Below, one piece after another: positions 6,716-14,939 of a stretch of 17,544 bases of DNA. Both the position numbers and the translations under genes were made by a program. Where the stretch lies: contig DASYDU010000315.1 of the NCBI GenBank assembly GCA_036499445.1, positions 1-17,544 of the forward strand. Direction: 5' to 3'. How positions within the stretch are numbered: the first letter of the stretch is position 1; each line of letters begins with the position of its first letter. The DNA comes from DASYDU01 sp036499445 (GTDB lineage Bacteria; Planctomycetota; Planctomycetia; Pirellulales; Lacipirellulaceae). The notes beneath the pieces are model-generated. The model saw only the letters and a list, made by a program, of their open reading frames with translations. It did not search any database and had not been told where the DNA came from.

Positions 6716-7996
6716 ATTTCGATTGCGGTCTGCGCTACATTCAAAAACGCATCCTCCCCGGCGCGCAAACCGAACGCCGAGGAGATGCCGAACGTTGCAG
6801 CGAACTGCACAGATTGCCAAGTCTCCGACAGTATTCCGACGCCACCAGATTCCGATCGCGGCGATGACTAAAAGAGCGATTAAAATCGCCGGCCGGTCTT
6901 GAGCCGATGCAACTACACTTGCTGGTTTCGGCCGCGGCGCAAGAGTCGCGATCCAATTCCCAAGCATGCGGTCCGGCCCGATGCCCGCACCCACAATCGA
7001 CTTTCCATCCGCCGACACATCCACGGCCCACGTCAGCTTCCAGCCGAAAAGGTCGCTTCCAAGTTCGGTCAATACCCTGGCAAGAGGTCGCATTCCATGG
7101 GCGCGGTCCCAGATGAATGCTTCCACGTCCGAATTGTTTCCACTCCATCCCACGACGATCGATCCGTCGCCTGAGACGGCTGTCGCAGCGCTTTCGCAGT
7201 CACCGGACAGGCGGCCAAGACCTGCCATGTCGTCCTCTTTGGTCCAACGAAATGCTTCGACCCCAGACTCGGAATCGCTCCTTCCGACGACCACCGATCC
7301 ATCGGCGGAGACATCATCCGCCGTGCTGTAAAAATTGCCGCCAGGCAAATCGCCCAGCCCCACCATTCCGGTTTGCGCCGTCCAACGGAACGCCTCGTCG
7401 CCTTGGGCGGAATTACCTTCTCCCACGACGACCGATCCATCGCTCGAAATACCATCCGCCTCGCTAGAGAAGCGACCGCCGGGCAAGTCTCCCAACCCGA
7501 CCATGCCGTCACGCGCTGACCAGCGAAATGCCTCACTTCCCGAGGCCGAAACACTCCAGCCGACCACAATCGAGCCATCGCCTGAAACGGCATTGGCTCT
7601 GCTTTCGTAAGCGCCGCCGGGTAAATCTCCTAGGCCAACCATTCCGGAGCGCTCCGTCCAGCGAAACGCTTCGGCGCCTTCCGCGGACACGGCATAGCCG
7701 ATCACGACTGATCCATCGTCGGAAGAATCGTAGGCGACGCTAACCGGCCGGCCGCCAGCCAATTGCCCGAGGCCCTTCCCCTGAGAGTCGGCGCGCCAAA
7801 GAATCGCTTCAACACCATTCGACGTCGAGGCCATTCCGACAACCGACCAGCCATCGGCCGAGACGTGCGTGGCGCGAGAATGGTGATCCTCGGGAGTGGT
7901 CGTCAGGCCAGAAAAGGTGGGAACGGCTGCATGCGCGGCGGTAAATAAGGTTACCGGAAGCACAACGAAGCATAGAGTTTTTAGTGGATATCTCAT
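6707..7996 (-). CDS. Secreted tandem-repeat protein (HAF-related, ADGSVVVG/GLGDLPGG repeats)
   Basis: Exported repeat protein of 429 residues. The start is at MRYPLKTLCFVVLPV, a signal peptide ending Ala-His-Ala, with AGG seven bases upstream; nine further codons upstream are open but unlikely. Residues 48-277 are five tandem units of 46 residues: DGSxVVG, a short variable part, EAFRW, GMVGLGDLPGG, a variable part, then the next DGS. Such repeats are likely beta-propeller blades and occur in extracellular planctomycete and proteobacterial proteins. After residue 360 come a linker, a hydrophobic helix (about 369-385) and WWRR, resembling a sorting tail but lacking a recognisable PEP box. A 41-residue Cys/Arg-rich extension follows where such proteins normally stop. 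The gene is convergent with the truncated ORF. Its role is unknown, perhaps surface or matrix. Confidence 0.8.
   Translation of the reverse strand: MRYPLKTLCFVVLPVTLFTAAHAAVPTFSGLTTTPEDHHSRATHVSADGWSVVGMASTSNGVEAILWRADSQGKGLGQLAGGRPVSVAYDSSDDGSVVIGYAVSAEGAEAFRWTERSGMVGLGDLPGGAYESRANAVSGDGSIVVGWSVSASGSEAFRWSARDGMVGLGDLPGGRFSSEADGISSDGSVVVGEGNSAQGDEAFRWTAQTGMVGLGDLPGGNFYSTADDVSADGSVVVGRSDSESGVEAFRWTKEDDMAGLGRLSGDCESAATAVSGDGSIVVGWSGNNSDVEAFIWDRAHGMRPLARVLTELGSDLFGWKLTWAVDVSADGKSIVGAGIGPDRMLGNWIATLAPRPKPASVVASAQDRPAILIALLVIAAIGIWWRRNTVGDLAICAVRCNVRHLLGVRFARRGGCVFECSADRNRNLT
7166..7855 (-). repeat. Five in-frame repeats of about 138 bp in the secreted repeat gene
   Basis: The Asp-Gly of each unit recurs at 46-residue steps (the last at 45). 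On the plus strand this shows as gatccatcg-like text near 7296, 7434, 7573 and 7711. Nucleotide similarity between neighbouring units is high in the GLGDLPGG part, so copy number may vary between strains. Confidence 0.75.
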
Positions 7997-8121
7997 GTGT
8001 AACCTGCTGCCGCGGCCGAACAATTAAATTGAGTCGTCTACCGATTCATGCGATATCAGTGGACTGCTTGTTCCACACCGGGCGCGAAACCCCCGAAAGA
8101 ATTGGCTGCAAAGAGATTCAG

Positions 8122-11100
8122 CTACGGCTGGGCGGTGGAAATCGGCGCCGCGATCGGCTTGATTTCGTCGCCGTGGGTTTGTTGCGCGGCTTTGTAGCGT
8201 TCGAGCCGCTCAAGAAAAATAGGACGAACGCCGCGCGATGGAGTCAGCAGGTCCACTGCTTTCTGTTCAACCTCGGCGGCTTTGGCAGGGTCGCCGTTGT
8301 CGAAATAGGCTAGCGCGAGCGTATCGAGGTAGTCGGAGCTCTTGCCACCGTTTAGCTCGACGGCGCGTTGGGCCATGGCTAGGGCAGCTGCCGGATCGCG
8401 CAGGCTGGGCGGCTGGATCGTGAGCAGCGTCCAAGCAATTACGTTGAGCGTCGCGTCGCTTGCGTCGGGCGATACTGCCAATTGCGCGATCCAGTTCTGC
8501 TGTTCCTTGCGAATCTCGGGTAGGGCAGCCAAACGACCTTCGGCCAGATGAATTGCCAGTAGTTTCGCGTCGCGTGCAAGCGACTTGTCGGCGCGGATTG
8601 CCAACACGGCATCGTTCGACCACGCATGACTTTCAAGAGCGGCCGTGGCAACTCGCGACGCTAGCTGCGAGAGCCGTCGCTGCTCCTGCCCGCTCGGCGG
8701 CGGTTCCAGCTCCCACATCCGAATCGTGCTGTCGCCCATGGACGCGACGACCGAGTTGCCATCCGGACTAAATACGATCCGCACGACGCCGATGCCGTCA
8801 GCTTCGCGAAGCGTCAGCATGAGCTGGCCGGTTTCCGTGTTCCAAATCGTCATTGCACCCGATAAATCGCCGGCGACTATACGCGATCCGTCGGGCGTGA
8901 TCGCCAGAGCTCCGTCGCCGCCCGCGTGCTGTTTGGCGAACGCAGCGACCGATTCGCCTGAACCGGCGTCCCACATCTCAAGCGGTCGATTTCTACCGCC
9001 GGTGACAATGCGCGTTCCGTCAGGGCTATAGACGATTCGACGGAACGACGCCCCGCCGCCGACACTTTGGCTGTGGCGCAGCGCGCCCGATTCAACATCC
9101 CAAATGCTAACCGCGTCGCGATATGCCACGGCAACTTGTTGACCATTGGGCCGAAAGGCAACGGCTGGAATGCCAGCCGCCTCAGTGGGAGCCTCCAATT
9201 CCAAAACATGCAACAGCGCTCCCGAGGCCGCATCCCAGAGCCGAACCGCTTTTTCTTCACCGGCAGACACGAAGCGGCTGCCGTCGGGGCTATAGGCAAT
9301 AAAATCGATCCAACCATGGTGGCCTTCGAGACGCCGAATCATTTTGCCCGTGTTTTCGTCCCAGATAGCGATCGTGCCAAAGCTCGACGTGGCGAATTGC
9401 TTGCCATCGGGGGAGACCGTCACTTCGAAACAGCCAGTAAATGGCAGGATGCGCTCTGCGACGAGTGTGTCAGCGTTGAACAGCTTCGCCTCGCCATAGA
9501 GATCGCTGCACAGCAAATGGGCGCCATCGGGAGTGAAGGTCGCGGAAGCACCGCTGCCGCCGCGATCGCGCAGGATCGAACCGAAGGGAACGACGGTGGG
9601 GTTTTCGAGGGCGGCTAGGTCCCACAGGTGCAGCACGCCGTTGTTGTCTGTAGATGCAAATCGCTGTCCGTCGTGCTGGAATGCGACGAAATTGACTGCG
9701 GCGTCGTGGTCTTTGATTGTCGTCAGGAGATCGCCATTGGCGGCATCGAAAATTCGAATACCGTCGTCCCCGGAAGTTGCCAACCAAGCGCCGTCGGGGC
9801 TGTAGGCAACGCCGGAAACTTGCCCTTCGTGACCAGTGAACTTGCCCACCACGCTGCCGGATTCCGCGTCATAGATGCGAACGACGCCGTCGAATCCGCA
9901 GCAGGCGATGCACTTTCCATCGGGACTGTAGACGGCGCAGCGTGGCAGCATGCCGACTAATTCGAGCACGACTTTGCCGGTCGCGGCATCCCACACGCGG
10001 ACGGGGGTTGCCGTTGAATCCGTCGTCGGCCGGGTGCGACAGGCCGTGACAATGCGGGCGCCATCCGGACTGAAGGACGCGCCGCGCAGTTCCTGGTCGA
10101 CATGCGCAGATACCAGTTCTGCACCGTCGATAGTGCTGAGCACCTTGAGCGTGCCATCCCAACTTGCACTGGCCAGGCGAGCGCCGTCGGGACTGAATGA
10201 CAAACCGTCACCGCGCTTCTGATGGAGCTTGACGCTCCAGATCTGCCCGCCACTGGGCACGTCCCACAAAGCGATAGTTCCGTCGTCGCCGCCAGTTGCC
10301 AACTGCGTGCCGTCGGGACTCAGCAGAACTTCTTTGATCGCCGTTTCGCCGCGAGCGAGAGTTCGTTCCTCTGCGCCGGTCGATGCATTCCAGAACTTGA
10401 CGGATTTTTCATCGGCTCCGTCGACAGCGACTACCTGGTTGCCATTGAGAGTAAACTGGGGCAATTGCCGGCCGCGAATCTCAACCGGCGTCCTCAAGCT
10501 GGCCTGCCGCGCAAGCCACTTCCATTCCCACCGGCGCTCGTCTTCTGGGCACGCATGAAGATATTCAAGGGCGCGGCCGAATTGACCTTCCCGAATGGCG
10601 GCCACGGCGCGGGGAAGATTGATGTCGTAGAGTTGCCGGCCCAATTGTCTCGCCTGCCTGCCGGCCAATTGTTCGGCAGTTTCGGCGCGGTCGAGTTGTG
10701 AGGCAAGCCGTGCGTTGGTCGTCTTGAGATCTTGCTGGGCGTTTTCGGCGAGCGTCTTGCCGCGACGGGCTTCAATGAGCCCCCACGTGGCGACGCATGC
10801 ACCTGTGATCATGGCGACTGAGATCAGTACCGCCGCTGCCACACCGACTTTGTTGCGGCGGATGAACTTTCTTAGCCGATACATGCGCGTCGGCCGTCGG
10901 GCTTCCACCGGCTCGTCGGAAAGGTAATGCTCAATATCGCGGGCCAAGCTTGTTGCAGTTTCATAGCGCCGTGTGCGATCCTTCTCCAGACATCGCAGCA
11001 CAATCCAATCGAGATCGCCACGCAGCGACTTGGTGAGTGCGGCAGGCTCTGTCCTCCTTTGGGCAGCGACAGACGCCAACGAATCCTTCGAATCCGCGAG

Positions 11101-12057
11101 CCTTGTGCTCGGCGGCGGCGCCTCCACCTCGCGGATCATCCGTTGCATCTCCGCATAGCCGGCGCTCAGCAACTCCTTTGAGGTAAACGGCGTCGTTCCG
11201 GTGAGGAGTTCGTAGAGCAGAACGCCCAGGCTGTAGATGTCGCTCCGGGTATCGACGTCGATGCCGCTCATGAGTGCCTGTTCGGGACTCATGTACGCGG
11301 GGGTGCCAATCATCTGCCGGAATTCGGTGAAGAGTGTCTTCTCGGTGAGCCGAGCTTGCGTGGCCTTCGCAATGCCGAAGTCGATGATCTTCGGCACGGG
11401 TCGATCGTCGTGCACGATCACCATGACGTTTGTCGGCTTCAGATCGCGATGAATGATTCCCTTCTGATGCGCGTGTTGCACGGCCGAACAAACGGCAATG
11501 AACAGACTGAGCCGATCAATCGTCGTGAGCTTGTTTTCGTCGCAATACTTCGTGATCGGCTCGCCCCGGACCAGCTCCATCACGAAGTACGGCCGGCCCG
11601 TGTCGGTCGCGCCGCCGTCGAGCACCTTGGCGATGTTCGGATGATCCATCATCGCCAGCGCCTGCCGCTCGGCCTCAAAACGGGCCACCACCTGCCTGGT
11701 GTCCATGCCGAGCTTGATGATCTTGAGCGCGACCCGCCGCCGGACCGGCTCTTCCTGCTCGGCCATAAACACGACGCCGAAGCCCCCTTCGCCGATCTGT
11801 TCCAGCAGCTTATACCGGCCGATCTTTGTGCCGGGACCTTCGGCCAGCGGTACATACGCCACCGTCGCCCCGTTCGCCTCCGGCAGCGCGAGCCGGTTCC
11901 CCGTCGCGTCATGGGCGGCCAAGAGGGCTTCGATCCGCTCGCGCAGAGCCGCATCCGCGCCGCAGACTTCGTCCAAGTACACAGCGCGCGCGCCGGCGTC
12001 GGGCTTGCCCAAAGCCTCGCCAAATACTTCTTCCACGCGCGCAGGATCGATTGGCAT
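8122..12057 (-). CDS. Membrane Ser/Thr protein kinase with 14 WD repeats and TPR-like tail
   Basis: Hanks-type kinase of 1311 residues. The start is ATG 12057 because GGAGG lies six bases upstream; a GTG five codons earlier is less likely. Residues 1-75 are the N-terminal region usual in planctomycete kinases. The kinase domain (about 80-380) is complete: glycine loop GEGGFG 89-94, Lys112, HRDLKPTN with Asp205, DFG 226-228, GTPAYMSPE ending at 259. One TM helix at 404-427 puts the kinase inside the cell and the rest outside, followed by a coiled-coil-like stretch to about 475. Residues 535-1117 contain 14 WD-type units (each ending in text such as IALWD, VRVWD, IAIWD, VRLWD), enough for two seven-bladed propellers. 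Residues 1202-1272 are TPR-like. It lies 58 bases downstream of an ECF sigma gene, the usual planctomycete pairing, in which kinases are thought to phosphorylate the partner sigma factor. The ligand is unknown. Confidence 0.95.
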   Translation of the reverse strand: MPIDPARVEEVFGEALGKPDAGARAVYLDEVCGADAALRERIEALLAAHDATGNRLALPEANGATVAYVPLAEGPGTKIGRYKLLEQIGEGGFGVVFMAEQEEPVRRRVALKIIKLGMDTRQVVARFEAERQALAMMDHPNIAKVLDGGATDTGRPYFVMELVRGEPITKYCDENKLTTIDRLSLFIAVCSAVQHAHQKGIIHRDLKPTNVMVIVHDDRPVPKIIDFGIAKATQARLTEKTLFTEFRQMIGTPAYMSPEQALMSGIDVDTRSDIYSLGVLLYELLTGTTPFTSKELLSAGYAEMQRMIREVEAPPPSTRLADSKDSLASVAAQRRTEPAALTKSLRGDLDWIVLRCLEKDRTRRYETATSLARDIEHYLSDEPVEARRPTRMYRLRKFIRRNKVGVAAAVLISVAMITGACVATWGLIEARRGKTLAENAQQDLKTTNARLASQLDRAETAEQLAGRQARQLGRQLYDINLPRAVAAIREGQFGRALEYLHACPEDERRWEWKWLARQASLRTPVEIRGRQLPQFTLNGNQVVAVDGADEKSVKFWNASTGAEERTLARGETAIKEVLLSPDGTQLATGGDDGTIALWDVPSGGQIWSVKLHQKRGDGLSFSPDGARLASASWDGTLKVLSTIDGAELVSAHVDQELRGASFSPDGARIVTACRTRPTTDSTATPVRVWDAATGKVVLELVGMLPRCAVYSPDGKCIACCGFDGVVRIYDAESGSVVGKFTGHEGQVSGVAYSPDGAWLATSGDDGIRIFDAANGDLLTTIKDHDAAVNFVAFQHDGQRFASTDNNGVLHLWDLAALENPTVVPFGSILRDRGGSGASATFTPDGAHLLCSDLYGEAKLFNADTLVAERILPFTGCFEVTVSPDGKQFATSSFGTIAIWDENTGKMIRRLEGHHGWIDFIAYSPDGSRFVSAGEEKAVRLWDAASGALLHVLELEAPTEAAGIPAVAFRPNGQQVAVAYRDAVSIWDVESGALRHSQSVGGGASFRRIVYSPDGTRIVTGGRNRPLEMWDAGSGESVAAFAKQHAGGDGALAITPDGSRIVAGDLSGAMTIWNTETGQLMLTLREADGIGVVRIVFSPDGNSVVASMGDSTIRMWELEPPPSGQEQRRLSQLASRVATAALESHAWSNDAVLAIRADKSLARDAKLLAIHLAEGRLAALPEIRKEQQNWIAQLAVSPDASDATLNVIAWTLLTIQPPSLRDPAAALAMAQRAVELNGGKSSDYLDTLALAYFDNGDPAKAAEVEQKAVDLLTPSRGVRPIFLERLERYKAAQQTHGDEIKPIAAPISTAQP

Positions 12058-12115
12058 GATAACCTCCGTCACATTTTATCATGCGTAATCTGCCGCTTGT
12101 TTGTTCCAGGCGACG

Positions 12116-12685
12116 CTACCCGGGCTTTCCGGCGATCGCATCGTACAGCCAAGCCCGCGCAAAGAGCCAGTGCCGATAAGCCGTTGTCCGCGAAATACCT
12201 TGCGCCGCGGCCGCCTCCTCCAAGTTCAACCCGGCAAAATAAAGCAATTTCACTAACTCGGCCTTGCTCGAATCAAACTCCGCCAGCCGGTCGAGCGCAT
12301 CATTGATCTCCAGCAGCTCATCTAGATTCTCGACCGGGCAAGCGATCTCCGGCAGCAAATCCTCGAGCGCCACACGTCCCAAATCGCCGCCTCGCTTTTG
12401 AGCGTTCTTACTACGCGCATGCTCGATCAGAATCCGCCGCATCGCCTCGGCCGCGGCGGCAAAGAAGTGGCCGCGGCCATCCCATTTCGCGTCATCGTCA
12501 CCCACCAGCCGCAGATACGCCTCGTGCACCAGCGCCGTGGCCTGTAGCGTATGCTCGCCCCGTTCCTGGGCCATCTTGCTGCGGGCCAGCCGCCGCAGCT
12601 CTTGATACACGAGCGGCAGCAGCTCCTCCGTCGCATGTCGATCGCCGTCCCCAATCGCCACGAGTAGTCGCGTCACCTCAGACAT
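12116..12685 (-). CDS. ECF sigma factor, TIGR02999 (Sig-70_X6) type
   Basis: RNA polymerase sigma factor of 189 residues. Region sigma-2 spans about 18-92 (EELLPLVYQELRRLA, TLQATALVHEAYLRL, GHFFAAAAEAMRRIL) and region sigma-4 about 125-180, with a helix-turn-helix around LEEAAAAQGISRTTAYRHW. This wording is characteristic of the planctomycete group classed as TIGR02999, which typically lacks a dedicated anti-sigma gene and sits beside a Ser/Thr kinase, as here. I start at MSEVTRLL to match the family; an ATG four codons upstream (12697) is in frame, and neither has a good Shine-Dalgarno. Phosphorylation by the downstream kinase as the activating step is known for the ECF43 pair EcfP/PknT in Vibrio and is inferred here. 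Its promoter is not recognisable. Confidence 0.92.
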   Translation of the reverse strand: MSEVTRLLVAIGDGDRHATEELLPLVYQELRRLARSKMAQERGEHTLQATALVHEAYLRLVGDDDAKWDGRGHFFAAAAEAMRRILIEHARSKNAQKRGGDLGRVALEDLLPEIACPVENLDELLEINDALDRLAEFDSSKAELVKLLYFAGLNLEEAAAAQGISRTTAYRHWLFARAWLYDAIAGKPG

Positions 12686-12771
12686 TGGCTTTATCATAGC
12701 CGCGGGGACACTCGCGATGCCACAAGATTCACTTCAACTCCTAGCTTGACTTCTGGCTCTCGACCCTCGAC

Positions 12772-12805
12772 CCTCCCGTCAATCCCCAACTTTTGGCCAT
12801 GCGAA
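12772..12805 (-). repeat. 34-bp dispersed repeat, copy A
   Basis: The reverse complement of this stretch matches 17467-17500 at 33 of 34 bases; the core reads ttcgcatggccaaaagttg. The copies are in opposite orientation and both are intergenic. Copy A continues on its minus strand into gggtcgagggtcgagag, related text to which appears at 17142-17165. Confidence 0.85.
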
Positions 12806-12935
12806 TTTTTTCCCCCGCCCGGTACATTATCCGACCAACGGCAGACTAGAAAAACACTTACGACTTTTTCATTGAAATTGGGCCACGCCTTGTGATAGGG
12901 TCGAGGCAGCATCCGTTCTTTGACAATTAAGAAGA

Positions 12936-12956
12936 AGCTTTCAGCCGTTAGCTCGC
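12936..12956. repeat. Short heptamer run (AGCNNNY-like, three units)
   Basis: Three successive 7-base units begin with AGC (agctttc, agccgtt, agctcgc). It resembles the cleaner four-unit TTAGCNN run at 17381-17408. Three units alone could be chance; the second occurrence in another intergenic region supports it. Confidence 0.4.
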
Positions 12957-13473
12957 TTGGCATGAGCTTGCCGAATGCTCGGCTCTCGGCCCGACAACCG
13001 CGGTCATTCCGCGCGCCGAACTCCGGCTCTCGAGCCTCGACGATCGCGCCTCCGTTTCCTCCGGCTCGACAGAGCTCGCCGAAGGCTGTTCAATCCTTGG
13101 CTTTGAATCGAGGTTTTGATCGTTCCGATGCAAAACGGTGCGAGATCTCCGAGGAAAGTTAGTTTTGCAGCTAAAAATCGAGTTTTCGTCGTGCGGTTGC
13201 GTTAGTGGCGGCCGTCAACTCGAAAGAGGCCAACGAGTTACGCACACCGGTTGCCCAGACTGCCAAATGCAAAACTCAAAAACCCTCGGTGTCCGCAGCC
13301 TTTTGCGCCGACACATTTGACTTACGCCGTGCAGAACTGCCTCGTCGAATCGCCGTTGGCCGGACGACGCATACAATCGTTATGAACCGTCCATCGCGGG
13401 GCGCCGGATTGACGAGTGTTGGCCCACTGTGGCGTAGATTTGATCGAGTCGCTTTTAACGCGGGAGCCGTCGC

Positions 13474-13641
13474 ATGTCTGGGATTGTCGAACGATTTTGC
13501 ACGCAGAGCGCCAACGTCTCGGGCGACGTTTGGCAATGGTTCAATAGCCTCACTCGTGAAGAGTGGGTCGTCGTCCTCGGCGTGACCTCGGTGTTGGGTT
13601 TTCTTTGCATGCTCGGCTACGGCTCGCGGAGCAAATACTGA
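13474..13641 (+). CDS. 55-residue single-pass membrane miniprotein
   Basis: Small ORF that is easily missed. GGGAG at 13462-13466 lies seven bases before the ATG, a good ribosome-binding site. The N-terminal half is soluble (MSGIVERFCTQSANVSGDVW, then QWFNSLTREEW), residues 31-49 form a hydrophobic helix, and the end GSRSKY is basic, suggesting a cytoplasmic C-terminus. It is 53 bases upstream of the GGDEF-like gene on the same strand and probably cotranscribed. The pattern of conserved-looking Trp and Glu before the helix is typical of a real protein. No family is recognised. A partner of the downstream signalling protein is a reasonable guess. Confidence 0.65.
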   Translation: MSGIVERFCTQSANVSGDVWQWFNSLTREEWVVVLGVTSVLGFLCMLGYGSRSKY

Positions 13642-13694
13642 TCCCGCCCATCCATCCCGCTCGTTGACCAGTTTGTTGCATAAAGGTCGGTCCC

Positions 13695-14750
13695 ATGATC
13701 ATCGACTTGCAGTCGCTGGTACTGTCGAAGTTGCCCATCTCGATTGACGTGGGGCTTCCTGCCACGGTCGCCCTAGCCGCTGTAGCGCTGATCGGCTATC
13801 TCTTCGGTCACCGCACGCGGAAAGGAGACGTGGCGACGCTCGATGCCGAGCGACAGCGCGAGCTTGAGCGGGCGACTGTGATCGCACGGCAGCTCGAAAC
13901 CATCGCCGGTTCGCTACGACAGGACTTGGCCAACCACCACAGCCAGCTCGCCGCCTTCAGACGACGGCTGAATCAAGCACAGGAATCAGACAATGACCGG
14001 GCGTGGCAGATGGTCTGCAGCGAGGCCGAAGCGATACTCGCCCCGACAATGCAGCTCGCGCAGCAATTGTCGATGGCCTACGACTCGATCCGCCAGCAGT
14101 CGGAAGCTTTGGAAACGTTTGGCCAAGCCCGCACGGATCCGGCAACCGGTATCGCCAACGCCCGCGCACTGGAACAAACGCTCGATATCTTGCTCGCCAG
14201 CGCCCGAAGGAGTGGCAGCGAGTTTTCCGTCGCCTTCCTCTGCCTCGACCGCGATGTTTCCAGCGCCGCGGTCGCCGACAGCAACCAAACGGGTCTACTT
14301 ACCGAGCTGGCGCAGCTGATCCAATCGTGCATGCGCGACTCAGACTTTGTTGCCCGCTATGGCGACGAGGAGCTGGTGGTCGTAATGCATCAAACGAAAC
14401 TATTGGGTGCCTGTATCTTCGCCGATCGTTTGCGAAATTGGGTCGTCGAGCGGTTGTCGGCGACGATCAGCTGCGGCATCGCCGAATATCAAATGAACGA
14501 TGACAGGCGCTCGCTGCTCGGCCGGGCCGACTCCGCCTTCTATAGTGCGAAGGCTGCCGGTGGCAATTGCCAATTCGTCCACTCGGGACGCCATATTCGC
14601 GAGTTTCGCGGGTCCGACTCGCCGCCGCCCGCCGACGTGGTTCAATCAGCGGCAGCAGGAATTATGACTCCGCTCGCGCCAACGTTGGTCCCAGCCGCCG
14701 GCAGTGACTTTGGGCTCGCGACAGCGTCGACAGTCGACATCGGCGTTTAA
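13695..14750 (+). CDS. Membrane-anchored degenerate GGDEF-domain protein
   Basis: Protein of 351 residues. The start is supported by AAAGG eight bases upstream. A TM helix at about 20-38 is followed by a coiled-coil-like region (45-145), then a GGDEF-type domain (about 145-297) and a disordered Ala/Pro/Ser tail. The domain keeps DPATG (148-152, normally DPLTG) and the fold, but the signature GG(D/E)EF reads GDEEL (223-227) and the substrate- and metal-site FKxxND region is lost (LDRDVSSAAVADSN). In contrast the inhibitory site RxxD is present as RDSD (214-217), exactly five residues before the signature. In the family this combination points to a c-di-GMP-binding receptor rather than a cyclase; that is inference. 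It pairs with the upstream miniprotein. Confidence 0.8.
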   Translation: MIIDLQSLVLSKLPISIDVGLPATVALAAVALIGYLFGHRTRKGDVATLDAERQRELERATVIARQLETIAGSLRQDLANHHSQLAAFRRRLNQAQESDNDRAWQMVCSEAEAILAPTMQLAQQLSMAYDSIRQQSEALETFGQARTDPATGIANARALEQTLDILLASARRSGSEFSVAFLCLDRDVSSAAVADSNQTGLLTELAQLIQSCMRDSDFVARYGDEELVVVMHQTKLLGACIFADRLRNWVVERLSATISCGIAEYQMNDDRRSLLGRADSAFYSAKAAGGNCQFVHSGRHIREFRGSDSPPPADVVQSAAAGIMTPLAPTLVPAAGSDFGLATASTVDIGV

Positions 14751-14777
14751 CCCTTCCCGCGGCGTCGCATACATCCC

Positions 14778-14800
14778 TGGGCCGGACGGGCGGCCCATTT
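14778..14800 (+). terminator. Candidate terminator after the GGDEF gene
   Basis: A perfect 7-bp stem, TGGGCCG (14778-14784) with CGGCCCA (14791-14797), closes a 6-base loop and is followed by TTT, 27 bases after the stop codon. The T-tract is short, so intrinsic termination may be partial. Confidence 0.4.
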
Positions 14801-14821
14801 CCCCGCGGAAATCGCCGCACG

Positions 14822-14851
14822 TTGACGGGGGATGCAGCTCTCTTCTACGAT
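14822..14851 (+). promoter_or_regulatory. Candidate sigma-70 promoter for the 107-residue gene
   Basis: TTGACG (14822-14827) and TACGAT (14846-14851) are 18 bases apart. The -35 matches 5 of 6 and the -10 matches 4 of 6. It lies between the candidate terminator and the gene and would give a leader of about 80 bases that includes the hairpin at 14878-14895. Confidence 0.35.
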
Positions 14852-14877
14852 CAAGGGATTGGCCACTTGTCAGGCGA

Positions 14878-14895
14878 GGCTGGAGCAGTCCAGCC
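14878..14895 (+). other. Leader hairpin upstream of the 107-residue gene
   Basis: GGCTGGA and TCCAGCC form a perfect 7-bp stem with a GCAG tetraloop, ending 44 bases before the start codon and 31 before the Shine-Dalgarno. It has no T-tract, so it is not a terminator. It could stabilise the mRNA or bind a protein. Confidence 0.45.
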
Positions 14896-14939
14896 GATCG
14901 AGTTGCGCCGATCCGGCGTCAAGTAGAAAGGAGCGGCAC

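Larger units (their letters stand above)
12698..13473. other. Non-coding region between sigma factor and miniprotein genes
   Basis: No credible gene is seen. The short frames here are Arg/Ser-rich and overlap on both strands. The region holds one copy of a 34-bp dispersed repeat (12772-12805), a three-unit heptamer run (12936-12956), tcgaccctcgaccct-type text, an exact TTGACA at 12920 without a fitting -10 element, and an imperfect hairpin at 13113-13136. It must carry the divergent promoters for the sigma factor and the 55-residue gene. Confidence 0.6.

Noticed and set aside
11356..12306. 316-codon plus-strand ORF opposite the kinase gene
   Set aside because: It is antisense to the clearly conserved kinase domain and rich in His/Arg/Pro, typical of a shadow frame in GC-rich DNA.
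12920..12925. Exact TTGACA as a promoter for the miniprotein operon
   Set aside because: No acceptable -10 element occurs 15-19 bases downstream.
12694..13162. Short ORFs in the sigma-miniprotein intergenic region
   Set aside because: They translate the tcgaccc and heptamer repeats, overlap one another on both strands and lack ribosome-binding sites.
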